Below, one piece after another: positions 31,148-41,706 of a stretch of DNA of 64,000 bases (positions are counted from its first letter, which is position 1; every line of letters begins with the position of its first letter). Source of the DNA: an uncultured Bacteriovoracaceae bacterium (GTDB lineage Bacteria; Bdellovibrionota; Bacteriovoracia; Bacteriovoracales; Bacteriovoracaceae). Position numbers and translations under genes: made by a program. The stretch spans positions 1-64,000 of the forward strand of contig CATLOT010000009.1 in assembly GCA_950054155.1 (NCBI GenBank), in the 5' to 3' direction. The notes below the pieces were generated by a model, which was not told where the DNA came from, did not search any database, and saw only the letters and a list, made by a program, of their open reading frames with translations.

Positions 31148-34100
31148 ATGAAAAAAAGAGAAACTATGACAAATTCAAAAAATCTTCTCAAATCACTCAC
31201 AGCTCTTTCAGCACTCCTGATCGTTGGATGTGCTAAAGAGAAGCCGTATGATATTCAGTACAAGGAAGTTAAACTCCTTGAAAAGAGTAATATCGTTACG
31301 GAAGAAACAATCACGATGAAAAATGGTGAAGTTGTAACGAAGCCTGTTGAGTACCTCTACGTTCCAATGACTCTTGGAACACCTATGAACGTCACTGATG
31401 CTGATCCTTTTTACCAAGGACAAGAAAAAGTCGTAAGACTTGCTTGGTCCGAAGAAGGACTCGAGGTTCTTGAAATCGAGAGAGACGCTCGTTTCCAAGA
31501 CAACGACCTCAATGAGTACCCTGTTCTCACAATCCCTGGTGACTATAAAGCCTTCCGTTGTCAGGAGGATGCTTACGGTGATTGTACTAACAAGGAAGAG
31601 GAAAATAACGAGCTTGAGTGGTATCAAAAGACATCATTCCTTCCTAAGTTTGAGGATATCAAAGAGCGTGAAATCAATGAACTTGATATCTTTACTCTTA
31701 ACGATGGTTCATGTCTCTCTGAGGAAGCCAAGAAAGTTGTTGATTATGAGATGACTCAAGGTGTGATCAACGTTGAACTTGAGACAACTTATAAAGTGAA
31801 TAAAGGAAACTTCTTTTGTTTCTTTAGAAGCTTCTACGATGATCAACTTAATACGAATGGCTTTAGAGTACGTCAGTTCTACTCTCTTGTTCGTCTCGAT
31901 TCAATTGCCTCAAAAGACTACGAGCCGGTAGCTTACCCAGAGCCAGATCATGACTCATTTGGATTCTTCGCTCGTGAAGAGCAAGTTCTTAATGGTGACT
32001 TTGATCGTTCACGTAAGGAAAAGAAAATCCTTATGGAAAGATGGAATCCAAAGCGTGAGAATAATGAACTTGTTTACCACCTGAGCCCAGAGTTCTCTAA
32101 GCCAGAAAATAAATTTATCTTAGATGCGACAATTGAAGCTGTTGATGTCATGAATAAAGAAATGGCCTCTGTTAACGTGCCTTTTCAAATTGTTCTTAAA
32201 GAGCAACCAGATCCAACAAAAGCTGTAAGCGTTGGTGACCTTCGCTACACTTCACTTGTTCTTATCGAAGACCCACTTGCCAATGGTCTTCTCGGATATG
32301 GCCCCGCAGTCTCTAACCCCTACACAGGTGAGATCCTTAAGGCCCATGCAAATATGTACCTCGGTGTTCTTAAGTCACAAACACGCTGGATTTACCAAGC
32401 GGCTGTTGACCTTACTGAGGAAAAATACAACGAAGCTAATCCTACAGAAGGTCTAGCACCTGGAACTATTACAGTTGATCCAAACACTATTACAAACCTA
32501 CCTAAAGGTCTTGCGATCTCAAACTTCCCTAACCTTGTTCAGCAGAACTTTGCTGAGTACATGGCCTCTCTTCAACAAGATGAAGGTGATGACCAAGGTG
32601 AAGACGAAGAAACAGATGGTCCAACAACAGAGACAGACCCTGAAGAAGATCAAGGTCCTACAGTTGCGACAGAAGGTGAAGCGGGCGAAGACCAAACTGA
32701 CGGAAAAAAGGTTACTGACCTCAGAAGACTCAATGAGAAAGCACGTCATATTGGTCATTCACATGGTCTGGCTGAATTTGACGAGTCGAAACTTCATGGA
32801 ACGACAGCTCAAAGAATCAATACACTTCTTGAGCAAAGAATCCATAAGAAGAATAACCTTAAAGCATCAATCCTTCTTAAGAAACTTAAAGAAGACGGTG
32901 AATTAACTCAAGAGATGGAAGAACTTCTTAAAGAGGAAGCTCGTCTTGACCGCTACGCTGAAAACAATGCTCTCGCGGTAGAATTCTTCCCCATCGGTGG
33001 GACATCGAAGGTGATTTACCCTGAGCTTCTAGCCATTAGTGGTATCCAAACTGAAAAAGGAACTCTAAAGAAGTGGGATGATCTCTCAGATGCTCAAAAA
33101 GAGGCTGCTCAGAAAGTAATCGTAAAAAGTTCTTATAAGGCAACTCTTATCCACGAACTAGGCCACAACCTCGGACTCCGTCACAATTTCATGGGGTCAT
33201 GGGATAAGGACAACTTTTACACCGACGAAGAAGCTCGTGAGCTTGGAATGGAAGCAGCTCCTGCTTACTCTTCAATCATGGATTACTCTTTTAGTGAGTT
33301 CAATCAACTCAAAGCCTTTGGTAAATACGATCTTGCCGCCCTTCGTTTTGGATATGCAAGAGAAGTAGAAGTTGTTGAAGGTGATCAAGTTAAAGTTGAG
33401 AAGATTACAGGTACGATGACTGAATTTGAAGAGAACCTTCCTTCTGGAGTGGAGAGAAAGGCTTACGAGTTCTGTACAGATGAGAACGCTGGTCTCTCTT
33501 CAATTTGTAACCGCTTTGACGAAGGAACTTCACTTGTAGAAGTAACCAATCACCTGATCGAGCGTTACAAGAATAACTATAAGTACAGAAACTTTCGTGA
33601 TGGACGTCTTGATTTCTCTGCCTATGAGCTTCCTGGTTATATCTTCGCGAGAAAGAGAGAATTCACAAGAATCCGTGACGTTCTAGAAGAGTATGAATTC
33701 TTCGTAGGAATCTTTGGTCAGGGACTTATGAGTGAAGGTTGTTCACCACAACAAGAAGCTCAATTCCCAGTATGTCGTATGATTCGTGATCGTATTGACT
33801 CTGTGGCAGTAGCTGGAGAATTCTTCATCGAGACATTACTTGTTCCTGATCATACTTGTGCTCTTGCCCTTCCGACTAATGACAAGGTTGTGGTTGAGTA
33901 TAGAAAGCTTTCTGAAATCTATGACGGTATCAAGTTTAATATCGATCATGTAACGACAAGCTGTTTTGATGAAGCTGTTACTGAAGCCCTTGCTAACCCA
34001 GATCAAGGCGAAAGAGCTCTGAAAGTAGTTGGCGAAGTTGGTAAGTTCTTAAATGGCTTTAAAGATACAGACCCTAACTACAAGTATGTAACAGACCGTT

Positions 34101-35107
34101 TTGTTCTTGGCGTGTGGCCTGATAAAGTAATGGCAATGGATGCCCTCTTTAAGAGAACATGGGGAAAATCAAATACAGACCGTGGGCATATGTCACTTAT
34201 GGACATTCCTGCTATCCGTAGCCGAGCTCTTCCCATTGTTGAGCACTTTGTAAGAGGGAGACCACTTGAGCTGTTCTTACCTTTTAAGACGGCTGATAAT
34301 AAAAGCTTTGTAGCTCCTTACGCAATTGGTACTGACTACACAATTAACCCAGTAGAAGATGCCTTCTCATGGTTAAGAGATTACCTCGGTCTTCCTAGAG
34401 AAGGTGGGCAAGCTGATTTCGCGACAGTTGCTCTAAAGCAAACTCGCACAGGAGTAGACTTTGGTGTTGAGTACGAAGAGGCAGCATTTGAAACAAGTAA
34501 CCTTACTGCGATCATTAAAACGCCTGGCTTTGTAGCGGAACAAAATAGAAATCCGGATGAAGTTCACTTCTTTGATAGCAAGACACGTGTGACATACAGT
34601 GCAAATGAGTACACACCGATTGCCAGAATGATGCTTGTTGCAATTACAAAGTTTGATCTTCTTGAGGAAGCTGGTCGTGAACTCGTTGTTGCTGTCCTAG
34701 GAAGAAGAGCAGGTAAACCAGCTGCACCCGCAATGCTTTCTGAGTTTGAAAGACTATTCTGGGAAAATGTTGAGGTTGAAACGATGGATATTCTCATCAA
34801 TATCTCTCGCCAAGGCGGTGGTCTTAACGAGCAGGTTGTCATGCAGAATTTTGGTCCAGTTGTAGGACAGGCCATCATGGAAGTCTTTGCCAAAGGAACA
34901 CAGGCAATGGTTAACATTAAAGAAGCGATCATTGAGCTTCAGAACACTCCAAGAGATGGTGCGACTGAAGTAGAAAAAGAGCTCTTTAATATCGATCTTC
35001 AGATTCTTAGCCAGTACGCAACAGGTGTACTTGATCAAGAAGTTGTTGATTACCAGATTAAGCAAATTAGAAAGATGCCAAACTTTCTTAATGCTCCCAT
35101 CAGATAA
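31148..35107 (+). CDS. Large lipidated zinc metalloprotease (metzincin)
   Basis: 1319 residues. The lipobox is LIVGC near residue 28. The zinc motif HELGHNLGLRH (H669, H673, H679) and the Met-turn SIMDYS (M711) define a metzincin; the surrounding layout resembles bacterial proteins annotated as zinc-dependent metalloprotease with DUF5117/DUF4953 regions. Between residues ~475 and 520 lies an acidic linker rich in E, D and T, so the N-terminal ~470 residues may be a separable prodomain. The C-terminal ~550 residues are helical and unassigned. It is followed by a strong terminator. A surface or prey-directed protease is likely by inference. Confidence 0.9.
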   Translation: MKKRETMTNSKNLLKSLTALSALLIVGCAKEKPYDIQYKEVKLLEKSNIVTEETITMKNGEVVTKPVEYLYVPMTLGTPMNVTDADPFYQGQEKVVRLAWSEEGLEVLEIERDARFQDNDLNEYPVLTIPGDYKAFRCQEDAYGDCTNKEEENNELEWYQKTSFLPKFEDIKEREINELDIFTLNDGSCLSEEAKKVVDYEMTQGVINVELETTYKVNKGNFFCFFRSFYDDQLNTNGFRVRQFYSLVRLDSIASKDYEPVAYPEPDHDSFGFFAREEQVLNGDFDRSRKEKKILMERWNPKRENNELVYHLSPEFSKPENKFILDATIEAVDVMNKEMASVNVPFQIVLKEQPDPTKAVSVGDLRYTSLVLIEDPLANGLLGYGPAVSNPYTGEILKAHANMYLGVLKSQTRWIYQAAVDLTEEKYNEANPTEGLAPGTITVDPNTITNLPKGLAISNFPNLVQQNFAEYMASLQQDEGDDQGEDEETDGPTTETDPEEDQGPTVATEGEAGEDQTDGKKVTDLRRLNEKARHIGHSHGLAEFDESKLHGTTAQRINTLLEQRIHKKNNLKASILLKKLKEDGELTQEMEELLKEEARLDRYAENNALAVEFFPIGGTSKVIYPELLAISGIQTEKGTLKKWDDLSDAQKEAAQKVIVKSSYKATLIHELGHNLGLRHNFMGSWDKDNFYTDEEARELGMEAAPAYSSIMDYSFSEFNQLKAFGKYDLAALRFGYAREVEVVEGDQVKVEKITGTMTEFEENLPSGVERKAYEFCTDENAGLSSICNRFDEGTSLVEVTNHLIERYKNNYKYRNFRDGRLDFSAYELPGYIFARKREFTRIRDVLEEYEFFVGIFGQGLMSEGCSPQQEAQFPVCRMIRDRIDSVAVAGEFFIETLLVPDHTCALALPTNDKVVVEYRKLSEIYDGIKFNIDHVTTSCFDEAVTEALANPDQGERALKVVGEVGKFLNGFKDTDPNYKYVTDRFVLGVWPDKVMAMDALFKRTWGKSNTDRGHMSLMDIPAIRSRALPIVEHFVRGRPLELFLPFKTADNKSFVAPYAIGTDYTINPVEDAFSWLRDYLGLPREGGQADFATVALKQTRTGVDFGVEYEEAAFETSNLTAIIKTPGFVAEQNRNPDEVHFFDSKTRVTYSANEYTPIARMMLVAITKFDLLEEAGRELVVAVLGRRAGKPAAPAMLSEFERLFWENVEVETMDILINISRQGGGLNEQVVMQNFGPVVGQAIMEVFAKGTQAMVNIKEAIIELQNTPRDGATEVEKELFNIDLQILSQYATGVLDQEVVDYQIKQIRKMPNFLNAPIR

Positions 35108-35114
35108 ATAAAGG

Positions 35115-35142
35115 AAGGCCTCGAAAGAGGCCTTTTTTTTTT
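35115..35142 (+). terminator. Intrinsic terminator after the metzincin
   Basis: AAGGCCTC and GAGGCCTT form an 8-bp stem around the stable GAAA tetraloop and are followed by eight further T residues. It ends just before the convergent stop codon at 35146. Confidence 0.95.
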
Positions 35143-35145
35143 GCT

Positions 35146-35937
35146 TTAAATAGGCGTTCCAAAAAGGCAGTAACGAACAACTTTAAAAGCTTCTTCCTTC
35201 TCCCTCTTTGTCAGAAAAGGACCCACAGTCTTCCAGATATTAATCTGATCTCTTAAAGGAAGCTTACAAACCCCCACTCCACTCTTGATATAGCAGCCAG
35301 GATGAAAGTTGAGGGTAAATTCCGTTATATGAGAGCAAGTCTTCGCTGAGTTCTCACTCTTAGGACAATTTCCTTTTAAGCTACACTCTTCAAAAAGACC
35401 TTTTTGCAGACAGACCATAACAGTGTAAATCCACTCTTCACCTTTGGCACTAAAGCGACCTTTGTTAATATTCTCTTTATAGGCTTTGCATGTAGGTCGC
35501 GCCAGTTCTTGAAAGTAAGGTACATCTACATCCATACAACGATACTGCTCTTCCATGCATTTATAGTAGTCACAATCCGTGCTTGGGTAGCAGTGGCGCT
35601 GATCGAGGCCATCTGTGAAAATACGCTGCGACCCTTCGAAGTGGAGGCAATCCCCCTCAGGACAAAGGCCGAGTTGCTTCTGAGCGGCCTTAAAATAGTC
35701 CCCCTCTAAGTCCAGATTGAGGTCTCTAATAAGCCTCTCTGTTGTGGGCTGAGGCCTCTTTGTTTTTCGGACAGACACAGATTCCCCTGAGAGGTCAAAA
35801 AGCCTTAGGCGCTCTTTTAAAAGCTCCACTTGCCCTCTATCAAGCCCATCATAAAGTCCCTCACCAGCTGATGCGCCATAGAGAGAAGTGCTTAATAGAC
35901 AGAGAGCCCCGAAAAGAAAGCCACTAATTCTTCTCAT
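35146..35937 (-). CDS. Exported Cys-rich protein, last gene of the RimK cassette
   Basis: 263 residues from ATG 35937, preceded by AAGGA and starting a clean signal peptide ([18 protein letters not shown], cleavage after GASA). The mature protein has fourteen cysteines, an even number that suits disulfides; many are paired (GLCPEGDC, STDCDYYKC, EECSLKGNC, YIKSGVGVC). No family is recognised. It overlaps the aspartoacylase-like gene by 14 bp, so it is translated from the same operon as the peptide ligase and protease. Confidence 0.78.
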   Translation of the reverse strand: MRRISGFLFGALCLLSTSLYGASAGEGLYDGLDRGQVELLKERLRLFDLSGESVSVRKTKRPQPTTERLIRDLNLDLEGDYFKAAQKQLGLCPEGDCLHFEGSQRIFTDGLDQRHCYPSTDCDYYKCMEEQYRCMDVDVPYFQELARPTCKAYKENINKGRFSAKGEEWIYTVMVCLQKGLFEECSLKGNCPKSENSAKTCSHITEFTLNFHPGCYIKSGVGVCKLPLRDQINIWKTVGPFLTKREKEEAFKVVRYCLFGTPI

Positions 35938-36946
35938 CCATTCCTTCTTCATCATAAACATCCTCAAACTCCTCAAGGTCACCTTCATCTTCAAAATAAG
36001 CGATATGAAACATGGCATCCCCTTGATTAACGAGGGGTAAAGAACTCATCCCCACAATCAGGCCATCCATCGTGGCATTCACTCTTCCGACAATTTGACC
36101 AAAGGGATCCGTAATAACGGCAATTTCCTCACCCTTTGAAATCGTCTCCCCTAATTTCTTCGTTGTCTGATAGGAGCCACTATGAGGGGCCCTAAGCCAC
36201 TGGCTTCCCTCAGCGATGAAAACTTTCTTTTGGGCAGATTTTTTCCGGCGACGATTTTTAATCATGCCAATATGTTCAAGAACGGAGAGGCAACCCTTAA
36301 CACCGGTCTTAATAGTGCTATCATCAAAGCGCAGGGCCTCGCCCCCTTCATAAAGGAGAATCTTCACTCCCTCTTTACGAGCAGCCTCACGCAGACTGCC
36401 ATCTCTTAATCTGGAGTTAACGACAACAGGTGCCCCAAAGCTTTTAACAAGCTCCTCAGTCTCTTCATCTCGCATATCAGCTCGAATCTGAGGATAGTTC
36501 TGACGATTAATTGCTCCCGTGTGCAAGTCAATGCCATACTGACAGTGGCGCACAATCTCCTTCATAAAGAGATGGGCCATTCTTCCCGCTAAAGATCCAT
36601 TCATCCTTCCGGGAAAACTACGATTAAGATCGCGACGATCAGGAAGGTAGCGTGACTTAGCATTATAACCAAAGACATTCACGATTGGGGCTAAGATCAA
36701 AGTTCCCTTAATATTCTTAAGGGCAGAATTATTACGTAATTTTTTAATAATTTCGATGCCATTAATTTCATCACCATGAATCGCTGCACTAATAAAAACA
36801 GTAGGTCCATCAAGCTTGCCATGAATAATCTCAAGTGGAATCGATATCTTTGTTAAATCAAAGAGAGCGGCGACATCCAATTCGACAAATTGTCTGGTGC
36901 CAATAGGAATGCTCTTTCCTCCGATTTTAAAAGGAGGACGACTCAC
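35924..36946 (-). CDS. Succinylglutamate desuccinylase/aspartoacylase family protein
   Basis: 340 residues from GTG 36946, with a GAGG-type site upstream and a GTGA overlap with rimK. Zinc ligands are H57 and E60 in HGDEINGIE, with the third His in IDLHTGA (~142). The M14-like carboxypeptidase domain ends near 245; the last ~90 residues include a lipoyl-like beta domain ([18 protein letters not shown]) and an acidic tail. The family cleaves N-acyl or peptide bonds of amino acids. In this cassette it may remove or trim the tails made by RimK. Confidence 0.88.
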   Translation of the reverse strand: MSRPPFKIGGKSIPIGTRQFVELDVAALFDLTKISIPLEIIHGKLDGPTVFISAAIHGDEINGIEIIKKLRNNSALKNIKGTLILAPIVNVFGYNAKSRYLPDRRDLNRSFPGRMNGSLAGRMAHLFMKEIVRHCQYGIDLHTGAINRQNYPQIRADMRDEETEELVKSFGAPVVVNSRLRDGSLREAARKEGVKILLYEGGEALRFDDSTIKTGVKGCLSVLEHIGMIKNRRRKKSAQKKVFIAEGSQWLRAPHSGSYQTTKKLGETISKGEEIAVITDPFGQIVGRVNATMDGLIVGMSSLPLVNQGDAMFHIAYFEDEGDLEEFEDVYDEEGMDEKN

Positions 36947-37851
36947 CCCTCACCTCTGGTGCGGTTAGTTCTCTTTTCACGCACAGCCCTTTCAACAAAT
37001 TCAATAACCTTCTTTGCGACATTGATTTCACTCACGCGCTCAATCCCTTCAAGTCCAGGTGAAGAGTTGACCTCCATGATTGAAGGGCCATGGTTGGAGC
37101 GTAGAATATCAACTCCAGCAACATTTAGCCCCATGGCCTTCGCGGCTTCAACAGCTGTTCTTCTCTCTTCTTTAGTAATTTTAACCCTCTCACCGTGGCC
37201 TCCCTGATGGAGATTAGAGCGAAACTCTCCTGGCTTTCCTTGCCTCTTCATCGATGCCACCACACGATCACCAACAACAAAGCAGCGGATATCAGCCCCT
37301 TTTGCTTCAGAGACAAATTCCTGCACAAGAAAGTGAGCATTGAGACCACGAAGAAGGTCGATCACACTTTCAGCGGCCTTTTCATTATCGGCGAGAACAA
37401 CACCCTTTCCTTGCGTTCCTTCAAGCATTTTAATCACGCAAGGTGCGCCTCCAACGGCATCAATAAGGTTATTCGTCATCTTGGTTGAGTGGGCAAAGCC
37501 AGTCACAGGTAAACCGAGACCTTTTTTGGAAAGAATCTGAAGACTTCTTAACTTGTCGCGAGACCGACTAATGGCCACAGAAGTATTTGTCGCAAAGACC
37601 CCACTCATTTCGAACTGTCTTAAAATAGCTGTGCCATAGAAAGTAACAGATTGGCCGATACGGGGAATAACAGCATCATAATAGTCGAGGACTTCGTCTT
37701 TATAGTGAACTCTTGGCTTAGCACTAGCGATATTCACCCAACATTTGAGAGGATCAACAATTTCAACATCGTGACCCGCATTCTTGGCCTCTTCAACCAA
37801 GCGCATAGTGGAATAAAGTTTAGGTCCGCGAGAGAGAATACATAATTTCAT
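36943..37851 (-). CDS. rimK: RimK-type ATP-grasp amino acid ligase
   Basis: 302 residues. ATP-grasp fold with the RimK hallmarks: [20 protein letters not shown] at the N terminus, [25 protein letters not shown] (ATP-binding Lys), [18 protein letters not shown], and the metal-binding [21 protein letters not shown]. RimK adds glutamates to the C terminus of ribosomal protein S6 in E. coli; other members make peptide tails on small molecules. ATGA overlaps link it to both neighbours, so the three proteins are made together. Confidence 0.93.
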   Translation of the reverse strand: MKLCILSRGPKLYSTMRLVEEAKNAGHDVEIVDPLKCWVNIASAKPRVHYKDEVLDYYDAVIPRIGQSVTFYGTAILRQFEMSGVFATNTSVAISRSRDKLRSLQILSKKGLGLPVTGFAHSTKMTNNLIDAVGGAPCVIKMLEGTQGKGVVLADNEKAAESVIDLLRGLNAHFLVQEFVSEAKGADIRCFVVGDRVVASMKRQGKPGEFRSNLHQGGHGERVKITKEERRTAVEAAKAMGLNVAGVDILRSNHGPSIMEVNSSPGLEGIERVSEINVAKKVIEFVERAVREKRTNRTRGEG

Positions 37852-38303
37852 TCAATTTCTTCCTTGAAGCGTTTTATATCTTTTGGATAACTTAAAAAAC
37901 TATGGCTGACATCAACGATAAAGCGCTTTGAAAGTGCTTCTCGACCGAGGAGCAGCCGAAACCCCATCATATCCCTATTCACCAGAGTTACCTCGGTAAG
38001 AAAGTGGCGACCAGCAACCACGACATTGGTTAGGATGACAGGACGTCTTGTCTCGGTTCCAACAGAGCTCTTCACATTACGATACTCAATAAGGGGTGCC
38101 ACCACACGAGTCATATTCTTCTTACTTCGCTGATGAGGAAGAATATCAAAGGCGACATATTCAACTTTTCTTTTGGTGAATGTCTCAATATTGAAGGCAT
38201 GAAGAGCTGAGGTTTTCGCACCCGTATCGATTTTTGCTTTCATCGGAAATTCTGAAATGTCGGGAAAGAAGACCATCTCCCGCCAACCAATAATTGTCTT
38301 CAC
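37848..38303 (-). CDS. RimB-like retropepsin-type protease
   Basis: 151 residues from GTG 38303 with AAGGAG 5 nt upstream. The aspartic-protease-like motif [13 protein letters not shown] (D26, G28) and LLGREAL near the end define the family labelled ATP-dependent zinc protease (Pfam Zn_protease), which includes RimB of Pseudomonas. RimB modulates RimK and glutamylated S6. First gene of the four-gene operon; it is joined to rimK by ATGA. Confidence 0.9.
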   Translation of the reverse strand: MKTIIGWREMVFFPDISEFPMKAKIDTGAKTSALHAFNIETFTKRKVEYVAFDILPHQRSKKNMTRVVAPLIEYRNVKSSVGTETRRPVILTNVVVAGRHFLTEVTLVNRDMMGFRLLLGREALSKRFIVDVSHSFLSYPKDIKRFKEEIE

Positions 38304-38387
38304 CTAAACTCCTTAGGGGGGTTTAATTTGTGAAGAAATTATAACGAGAGAAATCTATTATGACGAATAAGTTTGACGCTGCGTAAA

Positions 38388-38924
38388 CTAGAAAACTTCG
38401 ACTTCAGTACTTTGGGGACTAGAGAGGTATTCCACCTGAAATACACCTGAATCACACCAAATGGCCTGGGCACGACCAAACTCGCCCCCTTCAGTTTTAT
38501 TAAAGAAAACCATAGGGTAACGCGTTCCATCCTGACACAGAGAGCGAAACTTCCTTCTTAGACTCATCGAATCAAAGCTATCCACAAGATTATAAACTGA
38601 GCGAGAAGTCAAAGTGACGTAATTCTTTTGAGAGAGAAAATCAAAGAGAAAGTAAGGATCAAGCTGATCACCGGCTACAATTGAGCGACCCATCTCTTGA
38701 AAGGCGTAGGTCATCGCAATGGAAGTTCCCACACAATTCTTACAGACTTTCTCTTCCGTCATACAAGCCATGTGTCCCTGACAGAAGTTTTGACAGACAG
38801 TCTCATCTTCCTCACATGAAACATGAATCATCTTTCGAGACACCATAGTCCACTCGGTAGAGAGGTTCAAAGCAAATGAATTCAAAACGATAAATGAGCA
38901 AAGAAGGAAGAAGAAGACTCTCAT
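38388..38924 (-). CDS. Exported Cys-rich protein, fifth gene of the secreted cluster
   Basis: 178 residues. Signal peptide MRVFFFLLCSFIVLNSFA. The mature part has eight cysteines, six of them within 32 residues (SCEEDETVC, NFCQGHMAC, VCKNC), which suggests a compact disulfide-linked knot at the N terminus. The remainder is mixed and ends in the beta-like segment VFQVEYL. No family is recognised. It overlaps the 919-residue gene upstream by ATGA, so the two are made together. Confidence 0.75.
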   Translation of the reverse strand: MRVFFFLLCSFIVLNSFALNLSTEWTMVSRKMIHVSCEEDETVCQNFCQGHMACMTEEKVCKNCVGTSIAMTYAFQEMGRSIVAGDQLDPYFLFDFLSQKNYVTLTSRSVYNLVDSFDSMSLRRKFRSLCQDGTRYPMVFFNKTEGGEFGRAQAIWCDSGVFQVEYLSSPQSTEVEVF

Positions 38925-41680
38925 TTCAATACTCCTTTACAACTTGCCGGAATCTCCATGCGACTAAAGCGACAGCTTGATTGACGATCATCTCCTCCAC
39001 TGCGCTCATAAGTTCTTACACGAATCGGCTTATCACATTGGCTATGGGTAAAAGTACCCCAGCCATTATTATTAAGATTAAAGCTAGTGATAAAGCCATT
39101 TGTCTTCTCACGAACTTTCTCACTAACTACCTGAGCACAAGAATTAAGGCAACTCTTGCCCTTTCTAAGACTATGAACACAACTCTTTGGAATTTCACCA
39201 TAGAGAGCTTTAGTTTCATAAGCATCATAGGGATGAACTACCCATGAGCGTGGAATATTGAAGGGATCTTTAAGTGCTTTATAGAGATTATAAATTCCGC
39301 GCACGAGAAAGAAAACCGGCCCTACATTTTGAGAAGCAAATGCAACGACACCACTCATACTTTCAAAGTTAAGGCTACAGCTAAGACACTCCGAGTGACC
39401 GCTCTCACCATTTGCACCAATATCACTAGCACTATTTACATTGAGGTTATACTCACGCTCTGACTGACAGGCCCCAACAGTGATGCCTGTAAATCTAAGG
39501 TGCGCAAGAGGATTTCGAGGGTTTCTATTCACAGAAACCGCACAAGGAACACCCGTCAAAGGTCCAAAGTCAGCAGTAATAGAGGTTAAGATCTTCTCTT
39601 TTGAATAACGTGTATCGTATTCAATTTTACCGTCTTTAACGAGTTCACGAAAGCTGGTCACCATTCTCGGTTGAAGGTCAGCCTTTGTATAAATCATCCC
39701 AGGAACAAAGGCTGAAGCAGCTGTTTGCCCCATATCCCAGATAAAGCTAAAGAGTGTTGAACGTGTCTTAAACCACGGATCATAGACCTTACAGGCTGTA
39801 CGCTCAGCATAGGGATTAAAAAGATCTGGAGACTTAATCTTCTGCTCGAGACTCCAAAAAGTAGATGCATATTGTGTTGCTGAATAGAGAGCAAGAGTCG
39901 CCTCAATTGTTTTTCTGGCGCAATCACTGGCATGGGCACAAATGATATCCCCAGCGTCTTGAGTTTCAGTAAACTGAGGAAAAGCAATGAGAGGACGCTT
40001 CGTCTTCACATATTCGCTAATTCTCTCATCATAATTTGATTTAACTTTGTGCTCATAAACCTTAGCCGTATACCAAGGAGAAAAACCTTCACGAGCGAGT
40101 TCAAAGTCGTCATCCCAAACATCGTGTTGCTTAAGGTTGTAACAGGCCTTATTAACGGCATCGCCAAGCTTCATAAAGTAAGCAAAGTTATCTCTGGTAC
40201 TGACCGTTGAGATCTGTGAAGTGAGTCCATCAACGATCTCAGAGTTCTCAAGAATTTCAAGATTCCCACGGATAAAGGACCACTTCTCATGCTGAGAAAA
40301 ACTAAACTCACTACAGAGGTAGTAGAGCTCATTCTTTTCCTCAAGACTAAGCTCAGCCTTGTTTCCAGAAAGTAGCTTTCCCTTAAACTGCTGATCAAGA
40401 AGAGTGAGAAGTTTCTCTACAGAGATACTATTCGTTAAAAAGTTAAAGTGATTAATCCCTTTAATGAGTCGCTTCTTCATCAGAGCACGAGAGCTTGAAA
40501 GGTTTCCAGAGAAAGCCTCTAGCCACTTCGATGCACTCGTATGAGCGGCAAGATCCAGTTCATCAACATTCACTGAAGGGATCATGTCTTCAATGAGGTC
40601 GTCATCTGGCCCATTAGGGGTTTGAGAAAGTATATCAAGTTCTAAGGCATTTTCTCTAAAATCTTCCTTAGCAAATTCACGAATTGAATTGAGGGCCAAT
40701 CGGTCACCATCACACTTGGCAGGAGAAAGAGAGCGACAGCCGTTGGGAACAAGCATGACACTTTCTTCGAGATTCACTCCAGTAAAGAGAGGTCCAAAAG
40801 GATAGGCCATTGCCTCCATCTCAGGAGCTTTTCTAAAAGCATAACTCAGATAAATCTTTACACTATTCCAGTAGTCAAAGCCCTTCTTTTCCCATCTTTC
40901 TTTCCTAAAGAGGCTCTTCTCACGAAGATCGGGAAGTCCAAGCTCAAATGCTGCGACTTGAAGATTCTCTTGAGCTTCAAAGTCGTCACAACGAGCAAAT
41001 TTTTGTTTTCTATCAGCTACGGCATCAGCGATAGATTCAAGCGCTCCTCTAGTGGGCTTCGTTCCAAAGAGATGAGCCTGAAGAGGGCTAAACTTCTTAA
41101 GATAAGCACAATTCATCTCACGAGGAGCGTCCTTATTATAATCTTTTTCGGTGATATAACTCTCTCGAGAGTGGTAGTTATCAACTTCAAAGAACTTTAA
41201 GTATTTTGATCCCGCACTTCTCTTACTTGAAGCAATGGCCCAAATATCATCTAAGTAATCATCAAGAGCAGCACAGTATTCACCCATACGACAAGAGCGC
41301 ATAATGCTCTTATAGCGAGAAGGGATATGACTTTCAGTTCTAGTAAGATCACTCGGAAGAAGAGGAAGTTCACGGTTAACGAGTCTCTGATGAATAAGAT
41401 TCATGAGAGAGAGAACACTAAAACGAAATCTCTCGATTCCAAGTTTTGTTGTCTCTTCAACATCTCCGCCTTGAAATTTGGCGAGACGGTAAACCGCCTT
41501 CGCCGCATCAACATTGGAGATTAAAAGAAAAGCCTTTTTTGTAGGCTTCCCACTTTCGAGCGCACATTTAGCGCGGTTCGAAAACTTCAACGGTTGGAGG
41601 TCAAAACTAGGCGCCTCATAAGTGGCATTTGCACTTATCGTACTTACTGCAATAAATAGGGCCGCCAATAGTTGTTTCAA
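38921..41680 (-). CDS. Large exported orphan protein (919 residues)
   Basis: The start is TTG 41680: GGAGG lies 5 nt upstream and a signal peptide (MKQLLAALFIAVSTISANA) begins there, whereas no ATG is available in the longer frame. The mature ~900 residues are mostly helical and rich in charged and aromatic residues, with cysteines spread singly in the first 700. The last ~170 residues are different: Cys-rich (SECLSCSLNF, SCVHSLRKGKSCLNSC, SSCRFSRMEIPASC), with a hydrophobic stretch near residue 805. I recognise no domain. It precedes and overlaps the Cys-rich gene at 38388. Confidence 0.82.
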   Translation of the reverse strand: MKQLLAALFIAVSTISANATYEAPSFDLQPLKFSNRAKCALESGKPTKKAFLLISNVDAAKAVYRLAKFQGGDVEETTKLGIERFRFSVLSLMNLIHQRLVNRELPLLPSDLTRTESHIPSRYKSIMRSCRMGEYCAALDDYLDDIWAIASSKRSAGSKYLKFFEVDNYHSRESYITEKDYNKDAPREMNCAYLKKFSPLQAHLFGTKPTRGALESIADAVADRKQKFARCDDFEAQENLQVAAFELGLPDLREKSLFRKERWEKKGFDYWNSVKIYLSYAFRKAPEMEAMAYPFGPLFTGVNLEESVMLVPNGCRSLSPAKCDGDRLALNSIREFAKEDFRENALELDILSQTPNGPDDDLIEDMIPSVNVDELDLAAHTSASKWLEAFSGNLSSSRALMKKRLIKGINHFNFLTNSISVEKLLTLLDQQFKGKLLSGNKAELSLEEKNELYYLCSEFSFSQHEKWSFIRGNLEILENSEIVDGLTSQISTVSTRDNFAYFMKLGDAVNKACYNLKQHDVWDDDFELAREGFSPWYTAKVYEHKVKSNYDERISEYVKTKRPLIAFPQFTETQDAGDIICAHASDCARKTIEATLALYSATQYASTFWSLEQKIKSPDLFNPYAERTACKVYDPWFKTRSTLFSFIWDMGQTAASAFVPGMIYTKADLQPRMVTSFRELVKDGKIEYDTRYSKEKILTSITADFGPLTGVPCAVSVNRNPRNPLAHLRFTGITVGACQSEREYNLNVNSASDIGANGESGHSECLSCSLNFESMSGVVAFASQNVGPVFFLVRGIYNLYKALKDPFNIPRSWVVHPYDAYETKALYGEIPKSCVHSLRKGKSCLNSCAQVVSEKVREKTNGFITSFNLNNNGWGTFTHSQCDKPIRVRTYERSGGDDRQSSCRFSRMEIPASCKGVLK

Positions 41681-41706
41681 CTTAACCTCCAAAACCAAAG
41701 ATAGAT

